From: Bondarzewia mesenterica
Taxonomy: Eukaryota > Basidiomycota > Agaricomycetes > Russulales > Bondarzewiaceae
Length of the DNA stretch: 15,729 bases
Reading direction: 5' to 3'
NCBI GenBank assembly: GCA_004802705.1
Contig: SGPL01000679.1
Span: 1 to 15,729, forward strand
Under the pieces are notes generated by a model. The model had not been told where the DNA came from. It saw only the letters and a list, made by a program, of their open reading frames with translations, and did not search any database. Of this stretch, positions 7,080 to 15,729 are shown piece by piece; the first letter of the stretch is position 1, and every line of letters starts with the position of its first letter. Both the position numbers and the translations under genes were made by a program.

Positions 7080-9326
7080 CCCTGATAGATATGAGGAGAT
7101 CCCAGACCTACCCATCCTGATTTACTTTTTCTAGTTAGAGTCCAATATATGGGCACCTAGAGTCTCTCACCGATGAAAGGTGGCCATAGTCTGTGTACTC
7201 CTAGAGATCTGATTGAGGGGGGACCCACAATGTTTCTAAAATTTTGTCGTCGACTTGAGCAGCCCCTCTTATGAATCCAGGGTAAAAGCAGCAGAAGCAC
7301 TGATCCTGATGGCCATGAATATGCTATACACTGATGCCTTTGATAGTCTCCAAGTTAGCGGGCATGGCAAGATGGGGACTCTTGATGAAGTGATGTAGAA
7401 GGTGCACACCATACTAGCACATGACATTATACAGAATGAGGACCTGAGGAAGATCACTGACTGTCTTCAGTACACCACTGAGGGAATAATCTATGTTTAT
7501 CTGTCTGAACAAAGTTGGAGACATCGGGGATCAGGACTGGCTTCAGCTTCGGCTTCAGCTTCAGCATCGGCCTGAGAAAATATTCAGCTTACCTCTCGCC
7601 CTTCTGAAAGTCCACAACAGCATGGGGGCAAAAGCAGCCATGTCAGGCACAGGCTGTGGCCCCAATCCCGATAGCCTTCAGATTGTACCAGTTAGTGTTC
7701 GCCTGGTTGACCGCCCGATGATTGCTGCAGGTCGATCTCTATTAGGAGAATGAGGGATGGCAAGCATGCTGTGTAGATTCTGACTTATATCTTTCGATTC
7801 TTTGGCCTCCTCTAGGTGCTCCTTGTAATTCCCATCAGCGACCATGTAGCCAGTGCCATCAGTGAGCACCACATCATCCCATGGGTTTCTCATCTTCATG
7901 TACTTGGTGGAGAAATTTTCGTCTATAACAAAGCTTCTCATGTACTTCCACTAGTCCTCATCATCTCGCCAGTTGTCTAGTATGTTAACTTCGAGCTGGG
8001 GACAGGCTGGACAGAACAGGGCAAGTTCACTGTTGCTAGCACCAGAGTCAGCCCAGTGTCCGAAGCCATGCCATTTGGTGAACTTGAGGTGTCGCCACTG
8101 GCGAGATACCCTGAGCAGCTCTTGATAATGGTTCTGAGTGCAAGTGAAAAGAAGGTGAATATCAATGGGCTGCAAATGTGACCACCGAGTTTAGTGATCG
8201 CTCATTGAGATAGAGTCGGGGAAGGTACTGCTGGTTACTCGCTGGAGCTTGCTGTAGAAATTTAGGGCTGTGGTCTTGCATTTTAAGTTGTCAACCAGGA
8301 AATCATCCAAAACCTGAAAGATGAATGCCGTTCTTGGATCCTTGAAGCTCGCCGGATAAAGTCCAAGATCAAAGAGCTGAATGTCAATGGGCTGAGAGTT
8401 GGGACATCGACATCGGTGAGCATAAAGCTGATGGACACCAGAGCGATCGACGATAGTCATCATGGGATTCCCAGTTTTATCACAGCTTAGGGGTGACTCC
8501 CAGCCATCATCGAGAATGAAAAAGTAGTGGTCACTCAAGGTCACTCATTCCTCCTCTTCTGGATATACTACTTCTGGCCAATCACCACTAGGGACGGCCA
8601 CAGGATCAGCTGAAGGATGGGAGTTGTACTGGGGACAGGGCTCCCCACCATGTCCAAGGTGAAGGATAATCCCGACTTGCTAGAGCCAAGTAGGAGCAAA
8701 ATACAACCCCATCCACTGTTCCACTTAGTAGAAGGGGCTATGGTGATGTGCATCCTGGCAACATCTTATACAGAACATCGGGCGGCTGAAGCAATCCAGA
8801 CACCTCCAGTTGCCTTTGACCTCCTTGCAATTGGAACATTTCTGGTCAGATGTCGGACACTCAGCATGCAGGAGGTGATGGAGGTATTGGCCTCACCAAG
8901 GAAGCCAATCTCTCATATAATAATTTTGACTCTATAAGATAACCAATGCAACATTAGGCATATCAGGCCATCAGCCTCTGAAAAAAGCTAACCTTTCCCT
9001 GCTTTTTTGCATTCCTCAGCATCAGGGTAGGATCAACGGGGAAGGTTGGGCAGCCTCATCGGAGTGGCAGAGATGGTGGCATAACCAGACGGCCCTGAGT
9101 GAACTTTAGGGACAAGGACTGTCTTCACTTTGACACTATAGCTTGTCTTTCTTTCCTTGAAGGTGACCCTCTGGACATCTAGCTCAACATATCTCTTTTT
9201 TTCTAGAGCCCATGGGACGAGCTGGGATGAGGGGGAAGTCAACCAAGCAACAAGCTTCTCCATTTGACTATGGTATTGTAAAGCCTTTGAAGCCAGTTGA
9301 AAGCAGATGTGATGATAAATGGCCAA
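7080..9326 (-). pseudogene. KDZ-superfamily transposase, truncated and mutated
   Basis: KDZ (Kyakuja-Dileera-Zisupton) transposases move DNA transposons and usually carry an N-terminal Cys/His cluster. From the 5' side: basic N-terminus (ELDVQRVTFKERK near 9180; the ATG at 9213 is an alternative start if the A-run at 9202-9196 has a 1-nt error); Cys cluster HHLLHAECPTSDQKCSNCK, then NWRCLDCFSRPMFCIRCC (8880-8758) and VEQWMGLYFAPTWL; then RCRCPNSQPIDIQLFDLG (about 8415-8360), LRVSRQWRHLKF, LALFCPACPQLEVNIL, CSNHRAVNQANTNWYNL, HGCFCPHAVVDFQKGER; finally HIHGHQDQCFCCFYPGF and DDKILETLWVP. Likely introns: 8205-8134 with donor GT changed to AT, about 7779-7739 with degraded donor, 7592-7505 intact. 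Stops: 8727-8725, 8682-8680, 8547-8545, 7953-7951, 7645-7643, 7416-7414, 7326-7324, 7169-7167, 7133-7131. A six-G run at 7217-7222 gives a frameshift. The Asp of the Y-D-x-x-C-Q motif is Asn (7428-7426). Family-typical C-terminal sequence is missing beyond about 7080. Confidence 0.9.
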
Positions 9327-9556
9327 GTGTTCTGATCAAGTCAACTCCATCTGCATCGCCGGTGCAATGGCCATCACCGGCAGGATAAGGATGGCCAAAT
9401 CAAATGGAACCCTTACTGCCATCCTGACCCCATCTAGCCCATGTCGGCTTTTCTCCCCATCCCCACACCTCCAAATTTCTTAAATGTGACATTGACACAA
9501 CTGGTAAAGGAAATTTAGCTTTTATTCAATGTAATATGTATAACTGGCAATTTCAT

Positions 9557-11093
9557 TTATGAGTCCATCTCCATCGCCATTCCTGATCCCTGTCCAAATA
9601 TCATTTCCACGCCAATGCCAATGCCAATGCCAATACCGACGCCTATTCCTTTTGAACTATAACTAGGTAACTTCATCCATTCACCCACTCGCACTTCCAG
9701 CCGCTCATGCACATTGTCCCTCATGAAGAAGGCATAGCACACTCGCTCGCTATCGGCCCTTAGCACTGAGTGTACCAGCATCTGGCCACAGACAGTGATC
9801 ATGGTCCTCGAGTTGTACTGGAATGACATCTTGACACCAAGGAGCTCAAAGTTTATATAGGCCGATGGTGGCAAAAAGATCATACCATTCAGTATGGCTA
9901 TTCCCATCCCTGTGTAGTGGGGTGAGCCTTTGTGAGATTACCAAGATTCTATTGAACACCAAAGGCCATTGGCTAACAAGCTTGGCAAGATCAGTGATCT
10001 CACCGAGCTTTTTGATGCACTCCACCCCAGTGAAGTATTGCTCAGGGTGAATGATCCTCAATATGCTGCTCAGGATGGCTGATGACTCTGAGAAGTCCTT
10101 GAGCCATTGATGGCATCCGAGGTCAGCGTGTTAGTCACCGAAGTTTGCTGAGGCCTTTGGACTAAACTCTAGGGTCTAGCAATGTTCACGGTGATGGGGA
10201 CAGGGATGGATGGTGATGTTAATAAAATGGCTTCTATTATAAACGTTGAGGGTAATGATGTACATATAAAATGTGCCTGTTCAAACCATCTAGGAGATAT
10301 CTCTACAGTACTAGCATCATACCCATACAGTCCTTGCCATTCCTGTACAGGTCTGATTGGCATCGCCAGCTGCTCGATGCCTTCAGCTTGCTCATCAGGC
10401 TCAATTTTACCATGATCTGCCACATTACGGCCTCAGCAAACCATCAGCGCCAACTTGCAGCATAAAATAAAATGCAAGCATACCTGTCTCTGCACAGTCA
10501 GTATGTCAGAAAGGTACCATTGCATGACCTTCCCGTGTAGGTCTGCTAAAGTGGCCAGTGAGGCTTGGTGGGGAAACAGTCATTGATGTAAAGGTGGGTA
10601 AGCCCACAGTAGCCAATTTTTGGCAGCATCAGCACTGCTGCCATAGAGACCATTGCGAACCTGTTCAGCATACTGCTGAGCATCCCATGGCACATGGACT
10701 ACAAAAGGCGGTTGATGACATGGCAACAGTCAGTGAACTAAACTCACTTTGATTCTTCTACACTTCAATAAGCTTGTCGGTGATCATTGAACACTCGTAC
10801 AGCTGACCGACGGTGAGCGGGGAGCACAGCAGCAGTTTTGCTCAGCCATGGGAAGATGGACAGCCAGTGAGCTTTTGCTCATATTTGCCATGAATGTGTT
10901 CAGTGAACGCCTGCACCTGGTCCAGCATCCACTTTGTAGGCTTATCTATGCTGGGACAGGTGCTGCTAAACATGATGGAGTGTGTGAGGTGGGATTGATC
11001 TTTTGAGAGCAGAGTAGAAAGAGGGAATTGAGAAAAGCAGTTTGAAAGGAGTTGTAGCTGCTGGTCACATTGAGTCACGAATTCAAGGTCCAC
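9557..11093 (-). pseudogene. TET/JBP-type 2OG-Fe(II) dioxygenase, mutated
   Basis: Members of this family oxidise 5-methylcytosine or thymine in DNA using 2-oxoglutarate and iron. The core is clear: HPEQYFTGVECIKKLGEIT, then TPLHRDGNSHTEWYDL holding the HxD iron motif (His 9914-9912, Asp 9908-9906), FELLGVKMSFQYNSRTM, GQMLVHSVL with the distal His (9772-9770), and ERVCYAFFMRDNVHERL, where an Arg is expected to bind 2-oxoglutarate. One extra A in 9858-9852 shifts the frame between the two iron motifs; all three iron ligands remain. Upstream blocks: LTVGQLYECSMITDKLIEV; intron 10747-10699; VPWDAQQYAEQVRNGLYGS and DLHGKVMQWYLSDIL; intron 10483-10417; then two frames compete, KLSLMSKLKASSSWR and ISPRWFEQAHF running to VPITVNIARP. 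Stops: 10844-10842, 10760-10758, 10582-10580, 10171-10169, 10133-10131. The start is uncertain (first in-frame ATG 11093). The C-terminus adds a Gly-Ile repeat. The gene lies 230 bp upstream of the KDZ unit on the same strand. Confidence 0.82.
9609..9645. repeat. Hexanucleotide GCCAAT repeat
   Basis: About four GCCAAT units plus degenerate flanks. On the minus strand they encode the Gly-Ile repeat after the conserved dioxygenase core (WMKLPSYSS), so the repeat extends the C-terminus rather than disturbing the catalytic fold. Confidence 0.75.
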
Positions 11094-11963
11094 TCAGATG
11101 CAGGAATTTATTGCTCAATCTGACATCCATGTTCATGTACTTGGATAGCACAGTCATAGAATAATTTTGGAGGTCTGAGAATGTGTGAGGCATTGCACAG
11201 GAAGTGAAAGGCGATGTGTGGTCTATTAGCACATCTGTTAGCACATTCTAGCCCAATCAGGCAAGTGCTGTGGTTCAATGAGTAGAAACCACTTTTGACC
11301 TGGCTCACTCAAAGGCACTGTCAGACATGCCCTCATAAATAACACATGGGATTTTATCATTAGTATGACAGTGGATATCTCTGATATCTCCTATTCTTGA
11401 CACTGACAGGAGCTGTGAAGAAATAAACATTGGGGATTTATGACCATATTAGTGCTTGCTATGCCTGCTTCACTGAGAACACCCAATTTCCCTCACCACA
11501 TTGACTCAAGCAACTTGTGTTGTAATTAGGGGCAGTTTGTGAATGACAAGAGCTCATAATTAATGAACACCAGACATCATGACCTCTTTGGTGCTTGCTG
11601 TCATTGAAGCCAGCCTTACTAGGAACATTGACTTTTTTTTACTTCTACATCACACAGACTTATTGTCAATAAATTATGTGCAATCACAGATATACCTATG
11701 AAGTCACTAAAACCTACCATAACTAGACAGATGATGTGAATTGGTGAGCAGTCAAAGCTTTCTGGCAAGGTTGCATATTTTGGCGAAGCACAATTCCATG
11801 TCGGGGACATACTAGCCCACATGGATAATGCTTACTCCCCGACCCTGATGGACAAATTGCATGAGTGATGAGTGATGTCATTGGTTCCATATCTACAGGG
11901 TCAGCTATTCAGCTCTCTCTCTCTTTTACCATCCTCTTTTTTAACCCTCCCACTACTGTACCC
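11094..11963. other. Spacer between divergent genes
   Basis: The minus-strand dioxygenase gene and the plus-strand gene starting near 11964 diverge from here, so both promoters should lie in it. The part just upstream of 11964 is pyrimidine-rich (CTCTCTCTCTTTT from about 11912), common before fungal transcription starts. Two similar stretches lie about 140 bp apart: ATGACCATATTAGTGCTTGCT near 11440 and ATGACCTCTTTGGTGCTTGC near 11578. A minus-strand frame at 11308-11108 has no support as a gene. Confidence 0.45.
11910..11963 (+). promoter_or_regulatory. Pyrimidine-rich tract upstream of start
   Basis: A C/T-dominated tract of about 50 bases ends just before the candidate ATGs at 11964 and 11979. 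Such tracts are frequent in the core promoters and 5' leaders of filamentous fungi. No TATA box is apparent. The assignment is by position and composition only. Confidence 0.3.
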
Positions 11964-14325
11964 ATGCTCTGCTCCTCAATGGAAGACAACCTGGCTCAGT
12001 TTAGTGAAGCTGAATGTGGCATGCTCACCAAGAACTTGAAGAAGTGGATCTCGAAGTCGATGAAGGATCACGGAGACCTCAACTACAAGCTCAGCATAGA
12101 GTTTACGAACAAATGGCCTAAGGACGGAATCTCCACCCTCCCCCTCAAGCTTGCTAGCTACCTCACAGTCATCCAAAAGGTGAGTCACCATTGATTAATG
12201 GGCTCGGTGCATTCACTGACGCCGAGGTACTTCCCCTCAGGATATTAGAGATTGGTTTGAGTTCTGACTCCCTCAAAAAAGGGGGAAGGACAAGATCAGA
12301 TACTTCTGGCAGTGGAATTCCTATGAGGTGATCAAGCACAAGAAGAGGAAGGAGATCGAGGCCTACATCTACAAGGAGCACTCGGTCACCCTGTCAAATT
12401 CCAAAGCCTACATTCAGCACTATCAGCAGGCCGTGAAGAGCATCAGGCGCGAGATGTCAGCGGCTGAGTTGAAGAAATATGATGAGCTAGCCGACAAGTG
12501 GAATGCTGCCCCACTGCCCACTGAGGTGCAAAGAGAGTGAGTCCCAGCCTGATTCCCCAGTCTAGGCCGATGCTGATGCCGCTACAGTCTCACTGAGAAG
12601 CATTATCAGAGGTATATCAAGGAATTTGCCCAGCAGATGAATCAGCAGCTAGGAATGCATTCATCCTGCACGCCATCCAAGACACACAAGGCAAGGTATC
12701 GTATGCTGAGTGAGTCACTTTTCCCCCAATGGACAGAACGGCGACATCTAACGGCGTCGGCGAGCTCAGACATGACTACAATGAGGAAAATGGGTCTATT
12801 TCATTTGTCAAGACCCAACCCAGATGGGAGACAGGGAACATCTTGGAAGAGTGGGCTAAGTATGCAAAGCATGCTTTTGGTAAGCCCTTCACCCATCTTA
12901 ATGTCAACATACTCAAATCTTCCTCCAAGACAGACTGTCGATGTTGAAGCTGACGCCGACACTGAAGGAAAGAAGAAGGGCAAAAAGCCCTTGCTTGAGT
13001 TGGCTTTCGCCGAAGATGGCCGGGTGATATTGTCGGTGACTGAGGAGGAGAAGGAGCCTGATCTTGACCAGCTCAAAGGACTGGTTCAGTCGGTGATGAC
13101 AGCTGCCTACAGTGAGTAATCCCATTGATGGCAACCAAGCCCGCCCGACTCACCATTGGTTGATAGGAGAGGCCAGTGCTAATTCCAAGAGTACAGTCCC
13201 CTGGAGAGATCTGAAGGAGTGGTGTGAGGAGTATATTGATGACAAGTACCTCCCTGATGACTACCTGATCAAGGAGCCTTCCAAGATGGTACAAAAGGAG
13301 GTGGCAGCCCTGATCACACACTGGATGGCAAGGCAGGCTGAGGACGAAGACCTTGTAGTTTTCAAGGCATTCAAAAGCAATGATGGTGGAGTATCACTAT
13401 CTCGCAAGGTACCGGGGAGCAAAATGGCAATTGCAAAGGGCAAAAAGAAATCACCGGCAATGGGTTCGGGGATGGCGAACGACAAAGGACAGACAAAAGC
13501 CAAGAGAAAGGGAAAGGGGAAGGGGAAGAACAAGCTGTCAGTGACCGATGCTGATAGTAAAGCTGAAGGGGATGGTGAGGCCAATGATGACATCCTCAGG
13601 GAGCTCAAGGATCTCCAGGGCAGTGATGATGATGACGAAAATTTTGACAGTGAGGAGAATTCCAGAGACAACTCACTGAATGAGATTGAGCAGTGGGAGA
13701 TCTCCATTCAGTAGCAGCTGGCCAACCCCCTGACAATTGAGCTAAATCTCTCACCGGCTGACCTCTTCATGGGCTCCAACATCAGCAAGTACTCATTCTT
13801 GCTGAACGTGAGTGCTCGCCGTGAGTATAGGGATATGCTTGCATGCATATATGGACGAGAGGTGTGTTCTCATGTTTCACCATTGGCATTGCTATTTTCT
13901 GACAATTTATAGCCCATACAGGATAAGGCCTCATCAAGGCCGAGAATCACGATCCCGGACTAGTGTCAATGGAGCTACAGTAGTGCCTTCTTGCCCGAGG
14001 ATGTCCATGCTACTGATGATGGTCATGAGGCCTTTATCTTTTGGCTTTCAGAGGATCCCCATCTCGCCAGGGATGGCAAGATACTCCAAAAGGACTACCT
14101 CTGGAGGATCGCCCTGGCCATCAGCTTCCTGCTCAATGATGCTCATCAGAAGCAGTTCTCCTAGCCCAATCCCAATAGCCCACAATCGGGGTATATTGAG
14201 GGCACTCCACCCTATGTGCTGGAGTCCATCATGGATTTTGCTGAGGCTGACAAGATGGCCATTGACCTCTGTCTTCAAGTCAAGCTGGTGGTGGAGGGAG
14301 TTTGGCAGAAAATCAGGAGGAACAG

Positions 14326-14400
14326 TGAGGCCAACAGTAAGGCCGATGGTGAGGCTGATGGTGAGGCTGATGGTGAGGCTGAGGGTGATGAAGAGGCTGA
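14326..14400 (+). repeat. Coding minisatellite, Ala-Asp-Gly-Glu repeat
   Basis: A 12-nt unit (GATGGTGAGGCT) repeats about three times exactly, with degenerate copies on both sides, encoding ADGE-type repeats. It stays in frame with the surrounding exon. The N at 14424 lies just after it. Confidence 0.8.
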
Positions 14401-14849
14401 TGGGGAGTTGGACGGTGAACATCNACTGATTGCAGAGGCCAGTGGAGAACCACATGATGGGGATGATCAGAAAGGAGAGGAAGCTTCCAAGGAGGTCAGA
14501 CCATTCAACATAAAAAAGGTACATTTAGCCTCTAAAGGCAAGGCTGGGAAAGCCAAGGCCAAAGAGACAGCAGGTCCAGAACAACTGTCCTGTCCAAGGT
14601 GACCCAAAGGCTAAAACCTCGGCCCATGGTGAAGTCGAAGGTATGAGTCTCATGATTTTGTATGGAGTAGAGGCTAATGGACCATTGTTTCCTAACAGAA
14701 AGCATCTGCTGCATCAAGACGAGGTCCTTTAACTCCTGATGAGGATGATGGGGACACAGATGATGATGAGCAGAGGGTTCGGCCTGGAAAGAGGTGATGG
14801 CCGATGGTGATGGCCTTGCGCAAAAATGCAAAAACCTCACCAGCTGAGG

Positions 14850-15065
14850 TGCATGAGGTCGATGAAGCCAGTAAAGCAGATGAAGCCAGTGAGGCAGATG
14901 AAGCCAGTGAGGTAGATGAAGCCAGCGAGGCCGATGATGCTAGTAAGGCTGAAGACAGCAGTGAGGCTGATGAAGCCAGTGAGGCCAAAGAAAGCAGTGA
15001 GGCTGAGGATGTCAGCGAGGCCGATGAAGCCAGTAAGGCCAGTGAGGCTAGAGACACAGATAAGG
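14850..15065 (+). repeat. Coding minisatellite, Asp-Glu-Ala-Ser repeat
   Basis: An 18-nt unit (GATGAAGCCAGTGAGGCC) occurs about ten times with point changes, encoding DEASEA or DEASKA hexapeptides. Phase is kept throughout although the host gene is otherwise broken. It follows a short basic segment (RKNAKTSPAEVHEV) and precedes another (RLVKTRNKRVKG). Confidence 0.88.
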
Positions 15066-15557
15066 CCGATAATGATGATAAGCCCCCCACTCGTCTAGTG
15101 AAGACTAGAAACAAGAGAGTGAAAGGTACTCCTGATGTAAGTTTTTCTCCAGTCTGAACCTCGAACTTTTTTTTAGACTAATCTGATATGTATGACTACA
15201 AAGAATCTATCTACATCTCTCCAAAAACCCTCCAAAAAGTGTCTGGCTATAGAGCTGGAAGGGGACAAGGCTGAAGGTGAAGATGCACAGCCAGCCTGTC
15301 TGTCAAGGAAATGCAAGCCGACGGTGAAAACAAAGTTCAGACAGGCTCCAATGCAGACTCAGCATCAGAATAAGCTAAAGGGGCGACAGACAAGGAGCCA
15401 AGCATTACGAGCAGAGAAGACAACTCACCATTGGTGATGCCATTTCCTTTTTCATACTTTTTTTTTGTCTATTCTGCACTTAGCTTATGATGTATAATGA
15501 AAACACAAATGATGATTATAATTTAAAAGACAAAAAAAAAGTTTGATTACAAAAAAA

Positions 15558-15729
15558 TTAAAGGTGAAGGGGGTCATTGGGGAGTTCATTCTTATCTAAC
15601 TCCCCTTCTTCCCGTTTTCCATCACCTGACGCCCCGCTTGCCCTTGCCCTTGCTATCGCTCGCTCCCTTTCTTCCCCATTGTATTCAGCGTCAGCATCGG
15701 ACTCCAACTAGTTGACTTCTATGTCATTG
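15558..15729 (-). CDS. 3' end of a gene, unknown, partial
   Basis: On the minus strand an open frame enters from the window edge and ends at TAA 15560-15558. It reads LESDADAEYNGEERERAIAR, then an Ala/Gly/Arg stretch, and ends LPNDPLHL. A TAG at 15710-15708 breaks the frame, but the sequence before it (GTCAACTAG) also suits an intron acceptor, so the last exon may simply start at 15707. The protein end is hydrophilic and probably disordered. The gene converges on the plus-strand unit that stops at 15437, with about 120 bp between them. No function can be given. Confidence 0.5.

Larger units (their letters stand above)
11964..15437 (+). pseudogene. Multi-exon decayed gene, unknown family
   Basis: Unknown function. 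The start is ATG 11964, or 11979 (MEDNLAQFSEAECG). Exon 1 ends at 12179 (TLPLKLASYLTVIQK). Introns: 12180-12240; 12537-12587; 12710-12769 (CTAAC branch); probably 12880-12933 (joins out of frame); 13112-13166; 13862-13912 (CTGAC branch); 14641-14698; 15137-15176. Landmarks: GKDKIRYFWQWNSYEVIKHK, YIKEFAQQMNQQLGMH, WETGNILEEWAKYAKHAFG, VPWRDLKEWCEEYIDDKYLP, FIFWLSEDPHLARDGKILQ. The region around MSAAELKKYDELADKWNA is charged and helical, vaguely HMG-box-like; I do not claim that domain. A Lys/Gly-rich basic stretch (13430-13540) is followed by acidic runs and repeats. Stops: TGA 12265-12267, TAG 13712-13714, TAG 13961-13963, TAG 14162-14164, TGA 14795-14797. Frameshifts occur near 12656-12662 and 14575. 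The end is TGA 15435-15437. N at 14424. Disordered, possibly nuclear; inference. Confidence 0.75.

Noticed and set aside
11108..11308. 66-codon minus-strand frame as the dioxygenase N-terminus
   Set aside because: It is not in a frame that joins the downstream exon by a visible intron and has no protein-like continuity.
12710..12736. 27-nt intron ending GGACAG
   Set aside because: Too short. The acceptor at 12769 gives a 60-nt intron with a CTAAC branch and keeps the reading frame (HDYNEENG).
13261..13707. 148-codon minus-strand open frame rich in Ser
   Set aside because: It is antisense to acidic and Lys-rich coding repeats of the plus-strand gene; such composition leaves the other strand open.
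14048..14524. 158-codon minus-strand frame
   Set aside because: It is a shadow of a plus-strand exon that stays in phase from 13913 onward apart from TAG codons.
14692..15114. 140-codon minus-strand frame with Ser-Ala-Leu repeats
   Set aside because: It is the reverse complement of the DEASEA minisatellite, whose plus-strand reading joins flanking exons by good introns.

Overview
This is a eukaryotic window, most likely from a mushroom-forming fungus (Agaricomycetes). The coding units are split by introns of about 40-90 nt with GTGAGT/GTAAGT-type donors and CTGAC/CTAAC-like branch sites. The two units I recognise, a KDZ-superfamily transposase and a TET/JBP-type 2-oxoglutarate/Fe(II) dioxygenase, are a pair known to have expanded together in basidiomycete genomes. 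Several other units resemble, from memory only, uncharacterised multicopy families of ectomycorrhizal Boletales; that placement is inference.

Almost every coding unit is broken by nonsense codons or 1-nt frameshifts, so the window is best read as a transposon graveyard. Layout: 468-1330 (+) decayed unit of unknown family; 1679-2390 (-) a second unknown unit; 2496-2678 first cluster of about 28-30 bp perfect or near-perfect palindromes; 2665-5352 (-) long decayed gene of an unknown, probably multicopy family, interrupted by a second palindrome cluster (4673-4924) and carrying a decayed palindrome in an intron; about 5353-7060 AT-rich block with no gene, bounded by an inverted decamer and containing a tRNA-like (SINE-like) segment; 7080-9326 (-) KDZ transposase with its Cys/His cluster, lacking its C-terminus; 9557-about 11093 (-) TET/JBP dioxygenase, same strand and directly upstream of the transposase; 11094-11963 spacer; 11964-15437 (+) multi-exon decayed gene of unknown function with long acidic/basic repeat tails; 15558-15729 (-) the 3' end of another gene, convergent with it.

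The central unit is the head-to-tail TET/JBP-KDZ pair on the minus strand, read as the remains of one mobile element whose transposase travels with an enzyme predicted to oxidise 5-methylcytosine. Many disabling changes fit C-to-T decay, several at CpG (CGA to TGA), and the palindromes show the same decay at their CGCG centres. That is what cytosine methylation and deamination of repeats would produce. The palindrome family is the least familiar feature in the window.
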